Assembly (NCBI RefSeq): GCF_041262565.1
Contig: NZ_JBGCCJ010000001.1
Coordinates: 1,488,001 to 1,552,000 of the forward strand
Source: Leifsonia sp. EB41
Lineage (GTDB): Bacteria; Actinomycetota; Actinomycetes; Actinomycetales; Microbacteriaceae
DNA: 64,000 nucleotides
Direction: 5' to 3'
Position numbers and translations under genes: made by a program. The notes under the pieces are model-generated. The model saw only the letters and a list, made by a program, of their open reading frames with translations, searched no databases and had not been told where the DNA came from. Of the stretch, positions 27,084 to 35,959 are shown one piece after another (position 1 is the first letter of the stretch; each line of letters starts with the position of its first letter).

Positions 27084-28469
27084 ATGACAGAGACCTGGGC
27101 CGCGACGACGGCACCCGCGCGGCGCCCCCGTGCGCGCCGCGGCGCCGCGACCCGGCACCGGCGCGGCGCACTCACTGTGCGCATCCTGCTCGGCGCCAGC
27201 GTCATCGCCGTGCTCGGGATGTGGTGGTTCAGCGTCCCCGCGAACTTCGCCTCCACGCCCGCCAACGCCATCACCTCGCTCGGCGAGCTGAGCGGCCTGG
27301 TCGGCGCGCTGCTGGTCTGCTACCAGGTGCTGCTGATCGCCCGGGTGCCGTGGTTCGAGAACGCGGTCGGGCTCGACAAGCTGGTCTCCTGGCACCGGTC
27401 GCTCGGCGCCTCGGTCATCTTCCTCATCGTCGCGCACGTCGTCTTCATCGTGCTGGGCAGCGAGGTCATCGACAAGAGCACGCCCTGGGACGAGTTCTGG
27501 ACCGTCTACTACTCGTATCCGGACATGCTCTGGGCGCTCGTCGGGACCATCGCGTTCCTCGCGGTCGGGCTCTCCAGCGCACGCCTGATCCGGACGAAGC
27601 TGTCGTACGAGGTCTGGTACTGGCTGCACCTCACGACGTACGTCGCGATCTTCCTCACCTTCCTCCACCAGCTCAGCGCCGGCGTGCACTTCATCGGTAA
27701 CCCGGTCAACCGCATCCTCTGGATCGGCCTGTACCTCGGCACCGCCTCGGCCGTGCTGACCTGGCGCTTCATCCTGCCGAGCATGGACGCGTGGAAGAGC
27801 CGCATGCGCGTCATCGCGGTCGTCCCGGAGGGCCACGGCCTCAACAGCGTCTGGCTGGAGGGACCGCACGTCGACCGGCTCGGCGTCCGCGCCGGCAACT
27901 TCCTGCTGTTCCGCTTCCTCGCCTGGGGCCACCTCGGCACGGCGCACCCGTACTCGGTGTCGGCTGTGCCGGCGAACGGCCGGCTGCGCATCACCGTCGG
28001 CACCCTCGGCGACCACTCCAGCCGGCTGACCGCGCTGAAGCCGGGGACGCTCGTCTTCGCGGAGGGACCCTTCGGGCACTTCACCGCCGACCGCGCGAGC
28101 CGCGGCAAGCTGCTCCTCATCGCCGGCGGCGCGGGCATCGGCCCGATCCGCGCGCTCGCGGAGGAGCTGGTCTACCGCGGCGGCCGCCCGGTCGTCCTGT
28201 ACCGGGTCAGCGCGCCGGAGCAGCTCGCGCTCCTCGGCGAGCTGCAGGCGATGGAAGGCGTCACGGTGATCCCGCTCGTCGGCCGCCGCGCGCAGCTCGG
28301 CTACGACCCGCTCGGCCCCGGCCACCTGGTGCGGATCATCCCCGACCTCCACAATTGGGAGGCGTTCATCTGCGGGCCCGAGGGTATGGCCGAGCAGGTG
28401 GAGTCCTCGCTGCGCGAACTGCGGATGCCCAAGCGTTTCATCCACCGAGAAGAACTGAGCATGTCATGA
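27084..28469 (+). CDS. Ferric-reductase/ferredoxin-reductase fusion, transmembrane electron carrier
   Basis: A 461-residue protein: a six-span ferric-reductase-like membrane domain (about residues 30-225) with paired histidines (SWHRS/VAHVV and YWLHLTT/FLHQL), then a cytoplasmic FAD and NAD(P)H domain (about 235-455). The FAD-contact motif is HPYSVSAVP, and the NAD loop is IAGGAGIGPIRAL. It should move electrons from NAD(P)H through two haems to an extracytoplasmic acceptor. The next two genes (FMN-binding protein and ApbE) are the usual partners of this enzyme class in flavin-based electron transfer. The ATG at 27084 has TTGGAGG before it. Confidence 0.9.
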   Translation: MTETWAATTAPARRPRARRGAATRHRRGALTVRILLGASVIAVLGMWWFSVPANFASTPANAITSLGELSGLVGALLVCYQVLLIARVPWFENAVGLDKLVSWHRSLGASVIFLIVAHVVFIVLGSEVIDKSTPWDEFWTVYYSYPDMLWALVGTIAFLAVGLSSARLIRTKLSYEVWYWLHLTTYVAIFLTFLHQLSAGVHFIGNPVNRILWIGLYLGTASAVLTWRFILPSMDAWKSRMRVIAVVPEGHGLNSVWLEGPHVDRLGVRAGNFLLFRFLAWGHLGTAHPYSVSAVPANGRLRITVGTLGDHSSRLTALKPGTLVFAEGPFGHFTADRASRGKLLLIAGGAGIGPIRALAEELVYRGGRPVVLYRVSAPEQLALLGELQAMEGVTVIPLVGRRAQLGYDPLGPGHLVRIIPDLHNWEAFICGPEGMAEQVESSLRELRMPKRFIHREELSMS

Positions 28470-28963
28470 ACAACAAGTCGTGGCGCGGGACCGTCCTGTT
28501 CACCATCATCCTGGTGGTGATGGGCGCCACCGTCGGCCTCAAGCTGTACGGGGTGGGCGAGCAGACCACCGCGCTGTCGTCGGCGCACGCGACCACGACC
28601 ACGCCGTCGTCCGCGCCGAGCAGCACCCCCAGCGCGACGGCGACCGCCACGCCCTCCGCGTCGGCGTCGGCTCCCGCAGCCGCGGCGCCCGCGACCAAGA
28701 CCGTGACCGGAACGGCCGTGGACACCCGCTACGGCCCCGTGCAGGTGAAGGTCACGTTCGAGGGCACCAAGATCACCGCCATCGACGCCATCCAGTACCC
28801 GACCGAGAGTGGCCGGGACCAGGAGATCAACTCGCAGGCCATCCCGATGCTGCAGCAGGAGGCGATGTCCTCCCAGTCGGCGAAGATCGACACCATCTCG
28901 GGCGCCACCTACACCTCGGAGGGCTACATCCAGTCGCTGCAGTCGGCCATCGACCAGCGATGA
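28466..28963 (+). CDS. Membrane-anchored FMN-binding protein
   Basis: A 165-residue protein with an N-terminal membrane anchor (about 9-27), a Ser/Thr/Ala/Pro linker (about 40-75) and an FMN-binding domain (about 80-165). The segment SGATYTSEGY near residue 146 matches the sequence to which ApbE attaches FMN covalently through a Ser/Thr. It is translationally coupled on both sides (ATGA at 28466 and 28960). It would accept electrons from the membrane reductase encoded just upstream and pass them outward. Confidence 0.9.
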   Translation: MNNKSWRGTVLFTIILVVMGATVGLKLYGVGEQTTALSSAHATTTTPSSAPSSTPSATATATPSASASAPAAAAPATKTVTGTAVDTRYGPVQVKVTFEGTKITAIDAIQYPTESGRDQEINSQAIPMLQQEAMSSQSAKIDTISGATYTSEGYIQSLQSAIDQR

Positions 28964-29718
28964 GGTTCGTCGAGACGGTCATGGGCATCCCGATGTCGAT
29001 CGACATCCGGGAGACCGAGGAGCGTGTCGCAGCGGCGGCCGCCGAGCGCGCGTTCCGGGTGCTGCGGGACGCCGACGCGCTCTTCTCCGCGTACCGTCCC
29101 GACAGCGAGCTCAGCCGGGTGAACGCCCGCGGCGGCGACACGTCGGGGACGAGCGAGGACTTCGCGGAGGTCGTCGGGCTCGGCTCGGCGATGGCCGACG
29201 CCTCCGGCGGCGCGTTCCGCATCCGGCGGCCGGACGGCACCTGGGACCTCGACGGCGTCGTGAAGGGCTGGGCAGCCGACCGCGCGGCGCGCTCGCTCGC
29301 CGTGGGCGGCCTCCGGAACTTCTGCCTCAACGCGGGCGGCGACGTCGCGGTCTCCGGCAGCCCGGGCGAGGGCCGGCCGTGGAACGTGGGCGTGCGCTCC
29401 CCGGAGAGCGCCGCGGAGGTGCTCGCCGTGCTGGAGGTCCGCGACGGCGGCGTGGCGACCTCCGGCGCCTACGAGCGCGGCGCGCACATCGTCGACGGCC
29501 GCACGGACGGCGCGGCGACCGGGCTGCGCAGCGCGACCGTGGTGGCCGCCGACCTCACGACGGCCGACCTGCTCGCGACGGCCGTGTTCGCGCTCGGCGA
29601 GGACGGGATCCGCTGGGCCATGGGCAACGGCGCGCGCGGTGTGCTCGCCGTCGACGCGGCCGGCCGGCTGCTCGGGCTCGGCGAGCTGGCCTTCGCGGGA
29701 GCGGAGCAGCCGCGGTGA
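28960..29718 (+). CDS. apbE: FAD:protein FMN transferase ApbE
   Basis: A 252-residue ApbE-family protein that joins FMN to a Ser/Thr of a target protein. Conserved parts are DADALFSAYRPDSELSRVN, LDGVVKGWAADRA, NAGGDVAVSG and the late DLTTADLLATAVFALG (the Mg-binding T-x-D region). It lacks a signal peptide and is shorter than exported ApbE proteins, so it may act inside the cell. The target is very likely the FMN-binding protein encoded immediately upstream (ATGA overlap). Confidence 0.93.
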   Translation: MRFVETVMGIPMSIDIRETEERVAAAAAERAFRVLRDADALFSAYRPDSELSRVNARGGDTSGTSEDFAEVVGLGSAMADASGGAFRIRRPDGTWDLDGVVKGWAADRAARSLAVGGLRNFCLNAGGDVAVSGSPGEGRPWNVGVRSPESAAEVLAVLEVRDGGVATSGAYERGAHIVDGRTDGAATGLRSATVVAADLTTADLLATAVFALGEDGIRWAMGNGARGVLAVDAAGRLLGLGELAFAGAEQPR

Positions 29719-29747
29719 GCGGCGACGGGCTCGCGGGCGACCCCTCC

Positions 29748-29753
29748 TATACT
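29748..29753 (+). promoter_or_regulatory. -10 element of a leaderless promoter for the OmpR-type regulator
   Basis: TATACT ends 6 bases before the ATG at 29760, with no ribosome-binding site between. The transcript would therefore start at or next to the start codon. The site gives the two-component genes their own promoter in addition to read-through from apbE. Confidence 0.6.
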
Positions 29754-29759
29754 GCGGGC

Positions 29760-30428
29760 ATGAGTGAGCGCCGCCGGGTCCTGGTCGCCGAGGACGACAG
29801 CCGTCTCGCCGGGATGCTGGAGACGCTCCTGGTCTCCGACGGCTACGACGTCGAGCTCGCCCGCGACGGGCAGCGCGCGCTGCACCGTGGCCTGACCGAG
29901 AGCTTCGACGCCGTCGTGCTCGACCGCGGCCTCCCCGCGGTGGACGGGCTCGGTGTGCTGCGCGGCCTCCGCAGCAACGGCGTGACGACGCCCATCCTCA
30001 TCCTCTCGGCGCTCGGCACCGCCCCCGACCGGGTCGACGGCCTGAACGCGGGCGCGGAGGACTACCTGGCCAAGCCGTTCGACATCGACGAGCTGCTCGC
30101 CCGGGTGCGCGCGCTCATCCGCCGGGCGTCGTCGGACGTCCCGACCGTGCGCTTCCCGGGAGGGCAGCTGGATGTCGGCAGTCGCACGGTCACGCTCGGC
30201 ACCGGCGAGCGTATGGTGCTCTCGGACCGGGAGGCCAGCCTCCTCGAACTGCTGGCGCGACGGCCGGAGCAGGTCTTCTCGCGGGCCGTACTGCTGGACG
30301 AGGTCTTCGCCGACGCGGACGACCCCGGCGTGGTCGACACGTATGTGCACCATCTCCGCAAGAAGTTCGGCCGCACCCTCATCGAGACGGTGCGCGGCGT
30401 CGGCTACCGGCTGGGCGGCGTCGGATGA
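29760..30428 (+). CDS. OmpR-family response regulator
   Basis: A 222-residue regulator with a receiver domain (residues 1-120; acidic EDD near 11-13 and phospho-acceptor Asp55 in VVLDRGLP) and a winged-helix DNA-binding domain (about 130-220, ending FGRTLIETVRGVGYRLG). Its gene is 41 bases after apbE and overlaps the kinase gene (ATGA). Because two electron-transfer operons share a direct repeat with 11-bp spacing, this regulator is their likely controller. Confidence 0.93.
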   Translation: MSERRRVLVAEDDSRLAGMLETLLVSDGYDVELARDGQRALHRGLTESFDAVVLDRGLPAVDGLGVLRGLRSNGVTTPILILSALGTAPDRVDGLNAGAEDYLAKPFDIDELLARVRALIRRASSDVPTVRFPGGQLDVGSRTVTLGTGERMVLSDREASLLELLARRPEQVFSRAVLLDEVFADADDPGVVDTYVHHLRKKFGRTLIETVRGVGYRLGGVG

Positions 30429-31651
30429 AGGCCGACCTCCGCGAGCTGCGCACGGCGTCGGCGCGGCTGGCCCTGCAGTTCGCCGGCATCATCCTGGCGC
30501 TGTTCGTCGTGCTCGGCGGGGTCGTCTACATCGTCGTGTCCACCGGCCAGACGGAGGCCGCCAAGCGGGCGCTGGCCGACGCGTCGCAGGTGGACTCCGT
30601 GCACGACGCGCCGCACGACCTCCTGATCACGGTCATCCTCCCGCAGGGCCGGGATGTCTCCCCCAACCTGCCGAAGGGCCTCCCCGACGAGCGCGCGCTG
30701 CAGGACGTCGCCCAGAACGGCGGGTCGATCACCGAGACCGTCGTGGCGGCGGACGGGAAGAGCTACCTGACCCAGACCGACGTGCGGCGGGGCAAGGTGG
30801 TCCAGATCTCCTACGGCCTGGCCGAGCAGCAGGAGGAGATGGGCCGCCTGCTGACCGCGCTCATCATCTCGGGCGTCATCGCGACCGTGGCCGCCGCACT
30901 GGTCGGTCTCCTGCTGGCCCGCCGGTCGATGCGCCCGATGTCGGAGGCTCTCGCGCTGCAACGACGCTTCGTCGCGGACGCGGGCCACGAGCTCCGGACG
31001 CCGCTGACGCTGCTGAGCACCCGTGCCCAGCTCCTGCGGCGCCGCCTCTCCCGCGGCCAGGACGCGGCCGCGGACGACGACGTCCGGTCGGGGCTGGACG
31101 AGATCGTGGACGACAGCCGGGCTCTGACCGAGATCGTGGAGGACCTCCTCACGGCGGCCGACCCCCGCCAGAACGCGGAGCCGGAGCGGGTCGACATCGG
31201 AGAGCTCGCCGGCGTGGTCGCCCGCTCGGCCGAAGGGCGCGCGCACGAGCGCGGCATCGCGCTCACCACGACGGCGGCGCCCGCTGCGGTGGTCACCGGC
31301 GCACCCGTCTCGCTGCGCCGGATGATCGTCGCCCTGGTCGACAACGCGCTCGACCACGCCGCGTCGCAGGTCGCGGTCGACGTCTCGACGGACCGCGGCG
31401 ACGTCGTCCTCACGGTCTCCGACGACGGCCCGGGGTTCGGCGACGACCTCCGCGGCAGCGCCTTCGACCGTTTCGCCTCGGCGCGCGCGGAGGACGGCGC
31501 GGCCGGCCGCGAGCGGCACTACGGACTCGGGCTGGCGCTGGTCGCCGAGGTCGTGGACCGGCACGGCGGCCGCGTCACCGCCGCCGACCGCCCCACCGGC
31601 GGCGCCTGCCTCACCGTCACCCTCCCTCAGGCTCCGCCGAAGGGCACGTAA
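30425..31651 (+). CDS. Membrane sensor histidine kinase
   Basis: A 408-residue sensor kinase with two membrane spans (about 17-38 and 141-165) around a roughly 100-residue extracytoplasmic sensing loop, then a HisKA domain with phospho-acceptor His188 (DAGHELRTPL) and an HATPase domain (DNALDHA, DDGPGFGDD, GLGLALVAEV). It is paired with the upstream response regulator (4-base overlap). The signal is unknown but may be redox related. The final codons and stop lie within the left arm of the palindrome at 31635-31697. Confidence 0.93.
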   Translation: MKADLRELRTASARLALQFAGIILALFVVLGGVVYIVVSTGQTEAAKRALADASQVDSVHDAPHDLLITVILPQGRDVSPNLPKGLPDERALQDVAQNGGSITETVVAADGKSYLTQTDVRRGKVVQISYGLAEQQEEMGRLLTALIISGVIATVAAALVGLLLARRSMRPMSEALALQRRFVADAGHELRTPLTLLSTRAQLLRRRLSRGQDAAADDDVRSGLDEIVDDSRALTEIVEDLLTAADPRQNAEPERVDIGELAGVVARSAEGRAHERGIALTTTAAPAAVVTGAPVSLRRMIVALVDNALDHAASQVAVDVSTDRGDVVLTVSDDGPGFGDDLRGSAFDRFASARAEDGAAGRERHYGLGLALVAEVVDRHGGRVTAADRPTGGACLTVTLPQAPPKGT

Positions 31652-31697
31652 ACGCCCCTAAAACCGCGTTTTTGGGGCGTTTACGTGCCCTTCGGCG
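31635..31697. repeat. Palindromic element, family A copy 1
   Basis: An inverted repeat with perfect 24-bp arms; the arm core is AAGGGCACGTAAACGCCCC. An inner AAAAC/GTTTT stem closes on a CGC loop. It holds the kinase stop codon and lies between convergent genes. The same arm core is at 48701-48757. A two-way terminator role is likely. Confidence 0.8.
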
Positions 31698-31705
31698 ATG
31701 GATTC

Positions 31706-32629
31706 TCAGGCGTCGGTTAGTTCTGTGGGTTCTACTATGGCGTCCACCAGGGCGCCGTTGCGCCAGACGGTGAGCTCCAGGCGGCGTCCGATCGTGCTCG
31801 CGATCATGAGGCGCTGGAGGTCGGCGACCGCGTGGATGCGCATGCGGTCGAGCGAGATGAGCACGTCGCCCGCGCGGATGCCTGCGAGGTCGGCCGGGCT
31901 GTCCGGCACGACCGACATCACCTGGATGCCGGTGCGCGCGCCGGCCTTGCGCGCGATCTCCGGGTTGAGCGTGATCTCCGCGCCCGCGATGCCGAGCCAG
32001 CCGCGGCGGACCCGTCCCTCGCGCATCAGGGTTTCCATGATCTGGCGGCTGGTGGCGTTGATCGGCACGGCCAGGCCGAGGCCGGTTCCGGCGACGGCGG
32101 TGTTCACGCCGATCATCCGGGCGCTGCTGTCGGCGAGCGCTCCGCCGCTGTTGCCCGGGTTGAGCGCGGCGTCGGTCTGGATCACCTCGTCCACCACGCG
32201 GCCCGACCGGGTCGGCAGTGACCTCCCGAGCGCCGACACGATCCCGGCCGTCACGCTCCCCGCGAGGCCCAGCGGGTTGCCGACGGCGACGACGAGCTGT
32301 CCCACCTGAAGCCGTGCGGCGTCGCCGAGCTCGACCGGTGCAGGGACGGGCGCGTCGGCCAGCAGCATCGCGAGGTCGGAGAGCGGGTCGCGGCCGATGA
32401 CGCGTGCCCGCACGCGGGTGCCGTCCTCGAAGGCGAGGTCCACGCTCGCGGCGCCCTCCACGACGTGCGCACTGGTCAGGACATGGCCCTCTGCGGAGAT
32501 GACGGTGGCGCTGCCGAGGCCGACGCCGCGTGACGTCCGTGCGGTCACAGCGGCGACCGCCGGGCCGACGACGCGCGCGACGCGCACGACCGCCGCCGAG
32601 TAGGCGTCCAGCGCGTCCGAATCCGTCAT
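31706..32629 (-). CDS. Trypsin-like serine protease with PDZ domain (HtrA-like), no export signal
   Basis: A 307-residue HtrA-type protease: trypsin-like domain (about 20-190) and C-terminal PDZ domain (about 205-300). The catalytic triad is complete: His55 (TSAHVV), Asp85 (DPLSDLAML) and Ser161 (NPGNSGGAL). There is no signal peptide or membrane segment, unlike most HtrA proteins, so cytoplasmic action or loss of an N-terminal part must be considered. It is a single gene, convergent with the sensor kinase gene across a hairpin. The substrate is unknown. Confidence 0.88.
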   Translation of the reverse strand: MTDSDALDAYSAAVVRVARVVGPAVAAVTARTSRGVGLGSATVISAEGHVLTSAHVVEGAASVDLAFEDGTRVRARVIGRDPLSDLAMLLADAPVPAPVELGDAARLQVGQLVVAVGNPLGLAGSVTAGIVSALGRSLPTRSGRVVDEVIQTDAALNPGNSGGALADSSARMIGVNTAVAGTGLGLAVPINATSRQIMETLMREGRVRRGWLGIAGAEITLNPEIARKAGARTGIQVMSVVPDSPADLAGIRAGDVLISLDRMRIHAVADLQRLMIASTIGRRLELTVWRNGALVDAIVEPTELTDA

Positions 32630-32797
32630 GAGACGAGTGTGCGCCTGTCGGCGGCCGCAGAGGCCTCCCGTTCGCCGACGGCTGACGGCCGCATCTCACC
32701 GCAGATTCCGCCGGTAATCCCTCCCGTGACGGGCGGAATCGACATTCCCAACAACTTTTTGCTGCGGATCCCGTAGTCATGTCAACATCTGATCGCA

Positions 32798-32803
32798 TAT
32801 GAT
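32798..32803 (+). promoter_or_regulatory. Putative -10 element upstream of the Pot-type operon
   Basis: TATGAT lies 30 bases before the GTG at 32834, in the 204-bp region between the protease gene and the transporter genes. The rest of this region holds an imperfect ATTCCGCC/GGGCGGAAT inverted repeat near 32703-32738 and a T-run near 32756-32760, with no further gene. A good -35 is not seen. Confidence 0.4.
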
Positions 32804-32833
32804 TACGACGCCCACCGTCGAAGGAGACTGGAT

Positions 32834-33922
32834 GTGAGCGAGCAGCCCGCCATCAGGCTGACCGGACTGACCAAACGATTCGGGACGGTCGCGGCCGTCG
32901 ACGACCTCGACCTGGAGATCGCCGCCGGCGAGTTCTTCTCGATGCTCGGCCCCTCCGGCTCCGGCAAGACCACCGTGCTGCGCTGCATCGCCGGCTTCGA
33001 GCAGCCGACCTCCGGCACGATCGAGCTGTTCGGCCAGGACGTGACCGGCAAGCCCGCCGCCGCGCGCGAGGTGAACACGGTCTTCCAGGACTACGCCCTC
33101 TTCCCGCACATGAACGTGCTGGACAACGTCGCCTACGGCCTCCGGGTCCGCGGCGTCGGCCGGACGGAGCGGCGCAAGCGGGCGATGGACGCGCTCGCCG
33201 CCGTGCAGCTGCCGGACTTCGCCGACCGCAAGCCCGCCCAGCTCTCCGGCGGCCAGCGGCAGCGCGTGGCGCTCGCCCGCGCGACGGTCGTGCAGCCCAA
33301 GGCGCTGCTCCTGGACGAGCCGCTCGGCGCCCTCGACCTCAAGCTGCGCCAGCAGATGCAGGTCGAGCTCAAACAGCTCCAGCACGAGCTCGGGATCGCG
33401 TTCGTGTTCGTCACCCATGACCAGGACGAGGCGCTCACCCTTTCCGACCGGATCGCCGTCTTCAACAACGGCCGGATCGAGCAGCTCGGGACGCCGCGCG
33501 AGCTCTACGAGCACCCGAACTCCCGGTTCGTCGCGGACTTCGTCGGCACCTCGAACCTGTTCGACCGCGAGCGCGCCCGCAGCATCCTCGGCCTCGACGG
33601 CGAGTACTCCATCCGCCCGGAGAAGCTCGAACTGCACACGCTGCCGAACACCTCGGGCGCGCCGTCCGCCGCCGGGACGCTGGTCGAGTCGGTCTACGCG
33701 GGCAACAGCATCCGCCGCGTGGTGGACCTCGACGCGGGCCTCCGGATCTCGGTGCTGGAGAGCAACGACCGCACGCACCGCGCCGAGCTCGACCGCGGCT
33801 CGCGCGTGCACGTGACATGGAACGACGACGACCTCCGGAGGCTCGGCGGCGACGCGCCGGCCGACCTCCAGGACGCAGATGTACCTCGCAGCAGAGGTGT
33901 AGAAGAGAGGCAGGACTCATGA
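32834..33922 (+). CDS. Polyamine-type ABC transporter ATP-binding protein
   Basis: A 362-residue PotA-like ATPase. Walker A is GPSGSGKTT (about 39-47), signature LSGGQRQRVALARA, Walker B LLLDEPLGALD, and the switch histidine lies in FVTHDQDEA. A C-terminal TOBE-type domain follows (about 255-345). The GTG at 32834 is chosen because AAGGAG precedes it by 7 bases, while the overlapping ATG would be followed at once by a stop. It is the first gene of a four-gene importer operon. The substrate class (spermidine, putrescine or similar) comes from the family and is not proven. Confidence 0.92.
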   Translation: MSEQPAIRLTGLTKRFGTVAAVDDLDLEIAAGEFFSMLGPSGSGKTTVLRCIAGFEQPTSGTIELFGQDVTGKPAAAREVNTVFQDYALFPHMNVLDNVAYGLRVRGVGRTERRKRAMDALAAVQLPDFADRKPAQLSGGQRQRVALARATVVQPKALLLDEPLGALDLKLRQQMQVELKQLQHELGIAFVFVTHDQDEALTLSDRIAVFNNGRIEQLGTPRELYEHPNSRFVADFVGTSNLFDRERARSILGLDGEYSIRPEKLELHTLPNTSGAPSAAGTLVESVYAGNSIRRVVDLDAGLRISVLESNDRTHRAELDRGSRVHVTWNDDDLRRLGGDAPADLQDADVPRSRGVEERQDS

Positions 33923-35127
33923 TCCGTGCAACGAAGCGCGTGGCGCGCTCGGCGGCCGTCGCCGCGGCCGCCTCCGCGGCCCTCCTGGTGCTGGCCGCCT
34001 GTTCCGGCGGCGGCTCCACCGGCGGCTCGGCCGGCTCGGTTCCGAACGTCCCGATGGCGAAGAAGCTCGGGGCCAACGAGAACCAGCTCAACCTCATCGT
34101 CTGGGCGGGCTACGCCGAGGACGGCTCCAACGATCCGAAGGTCAACTGGGTGACCCCGTTCGAGCAGAACACCGGCTGCCAGGTCAACGCCAAGGTCGCG
34201 GGCACCTCCGACGAGATGGTGCAGCTCATGCGCACCGGCGATTACGACGGCGTCTCGGCCTCCGGCGACGCCACCCTCCGCCTGGTCTACGGCGGCCAGG
34301 TCGCCCCGGTCAACACCAAGCTGGTGCCGAACTACACGACCATCTCCAGCTTCCTCAAGGACAAGGCCTGGAACTCCGTCGACGGCCAGATGTACGGCAT
34401 CCCGCACGGCTGGGGCGCCAACGTGCTGATGTACAACAAGGCCAGCGTCACCCCGGCGCCCGACTCCTGGTCGGCCGTCTTCGACGACGCGTCCAAGTAC
34501 GCCGGCAAGGTCACCGCCTACGACTCGCCCATCTACATCGCCGACGCGGCCCTCTACCTGAAGGCGCACGACCCGTCGCTCGGGATCAAGGACCCGTACT
34601 CGCTCACCGAGAAGCAGCTCGACGCCGCGGTCTCACTGCTGAAGAAGCAGAAGACCTCCATCGGCGAGTACTGGTCGGACTACACCAAGTCCGTGCAGTC
34701 CTTCGAGTCCGGCAGCAGTGTGGTCGGCACGTCCTGGCAGGTCATCGCGAACCTCATCCAGAGCGACGGCAAGGTGCAGGTCGGCACGACCGTCCCGAAG
34801 GAGGGCTCGACCGGCTGGTCGGACACCTGGATGATCTCGTCCAAGGCGAAGCACCCGAACTGCATGTACCAGTGGATGAACTGGATCACCTCGCCGACGG
34901 TCAACGCCCAGGTCGCGGAGTGGTTCGGTGAGGCCCCCGCCCAGACGAAGGCGTGCGAGAAGACCCAGGACCCGACGTTCTGCGACCAGTACCACGCGCT
35001 CGACGCCGGCTACGCCTCGAAGATCCACTACTGGACGACGCCGCAGACCAAGTGCGTCGACGGCAGCGGCAACGACTGCACCGCGTACAGCGAGTGGGTG
35101 ACCAAGTGGCAGGAGATCAAGGGATGA
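33919..35127 (+). CDS. Extracellular solute-binding lipoprotein, spermidine/putrescine type
   Basis: A 402-residue PotD-type substrate-binding protein. A lipoprotein signal with lipobox LLVLAAC (Cys28) anchors it outside the membrane. Mature segments such as NLIVWAGYAEDG, GWGANVLMYNK and TDTW-like SDTWMISSKAKHP fit the family. Four cysteines near the C-terminus (for example KACEKTQDPTFC) may form disulfides, less usual in PotD. It overlaps the ATPase gene by 4 bases. Confidence 0.9.
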   Translation: MIRATKRVARSAAVAAAASAALLVLAACSGGGSTGGSAGSVPNVPMAKKLGANENQLNLIVWAGYAEDGSNDPKVNWVTPFEQNTGCQVNAKVAGTSDEMVQLMRTGDYDGVSASGDATLRLVYGGQVAPVNTKLVPNYTTISSFLKDKAWNSVDGQMYGIPHGWGANVLMYNKASVTPAPDSWSAVFDDASKYAGKVTAYDSPIYIADAALYLKAHDPSLGIKDPYSLTEKQLDAAVSLLKKQKTSIGEYWSDYTKSVQSFESGSSVVGTSWQVIANLIQSDGKVQVGTTVPKEGSTGWSDTWMISSKAKHPNCMYQWMNWITSPTVNAQVAEWFGEAPAQTKACEKTQDPTFCDQYHALDAGYASKIHYWTTPQTKCVDGSGNDCTAYSEWVTKWQEIKG

Positions 35128-35140
35128 CAGGAGTCCTGGG

Positions 35141-35959
35141 ATGAGGGCGCGCCTGGCCTTCCTGCTCGGGCCGCCCCTCCTCTGGCTCGTCGTCATCTAC
35201 CTGGGCTCGATCGCCGTCCTCCTGGTCTCCTCCTTCTGGACGGTGAACGGGTTCACGGGCGCGGTCGTCCCCACCTTCACGCTCGAGAACTACGCGACGC
35301 TGTTCACCGACCCGCTCTACGGGACGGTCGCGCTGCGGACGCTGCTCGTGGCGCTGGGGGTGACGCTCATCGACGCCGTGGTCGCCTTCCCGATGGCCCT
35401 GTACATCGCGAAGGTGGCCCGGCCGAGCCGGCGCGCACTCTATCTCGTCGCCGTGACGACGCCGCTCTGGGCCAGCTACCTGGTGAAGGCGTACGCCTGG
35501 CGCATCCTGGTCGAGCCGGGCGGGCCGATCGCGGTCGCGACGGGAGGCTACACGCCCGGCTTCGGCCTCCCGGCCACGATCATGACGCTGGCGTACCTCT
35601 GGCTGCCGTACATGATCATCCCGGTCTACGCCGGGTTCGACCGCGTGCCCGACTCGCTGTTCGAGGCCAGCTACGACCTGGGCGCGTCGACGTGGCGCAC
35701 GATCAGGACGGTCGCGTTCCCGCTGGTGTTCCCGGCGATCGTGGCCGGGTCGATCTTCACCTTCGCGCTGAGCTTCGGCGACTACATCGCGGTCGGGATC
35801 GTCGGCGGCAAGACGCAGCTCCTCGCGAACCTGATCTACGGACAGCTCGTCACGGCGAACAACCAGCCGCTGGCGGCGGCGCTGTCAGTGATCCCGCTCG
35901 TCGCGGTCGTGCTCTACCTGCTCGCGGTCCGCCGCACCGGCGCTTTGGAGAACGTGTGA
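35141..35959 (+). CDS. ABC transporter permease, PotB-like
   Basis: A 272-residue inner-membrane permease with six predicted spans. The binding-protein-dependent transport signature is near residue 175 in EASYDLGASTWRTIRTVAFPLVFPAI, which includes the EAA loop that meets the ATPase. It follows the binding-protein gene by 13 bases with AGGAG before the ATG, and its stop overlaps the next permease gene (GTGA). Confidence 0.92.
   Translation: MRARLAFLLGPPLLWLVVIYLGSIAVLLVSSFWTVNGFTGAVVPTFTLENYATLFTDPLYGTVALRTLLVALGVTLIDAVVAFPMALYIAKVARPSRRALYLVAVTTPLWASYLVKAYAWRILVEPGGPIAVATGGYTPGFGLPATIMTLAYLWLPYMIIPVYAGFDRVPDSLFEASYDLGASTWRTIRTVAFPLVFPAIVAGSIFTFALSFGDYIAVGIVGGKTQLLANLIYGQLVTANNQPLAAALSVIPLVAVVLYLLAVRRTGALENV

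Noticed and set aside
32703-32738. Inverted repeat ATTCCGCC...GGGCGGAAT before the Pot-type operon
   Set aside because: Arms are only 8-9 bp with an 18-base gap and no regulator is adjacent, so I do not claim a specific operator.
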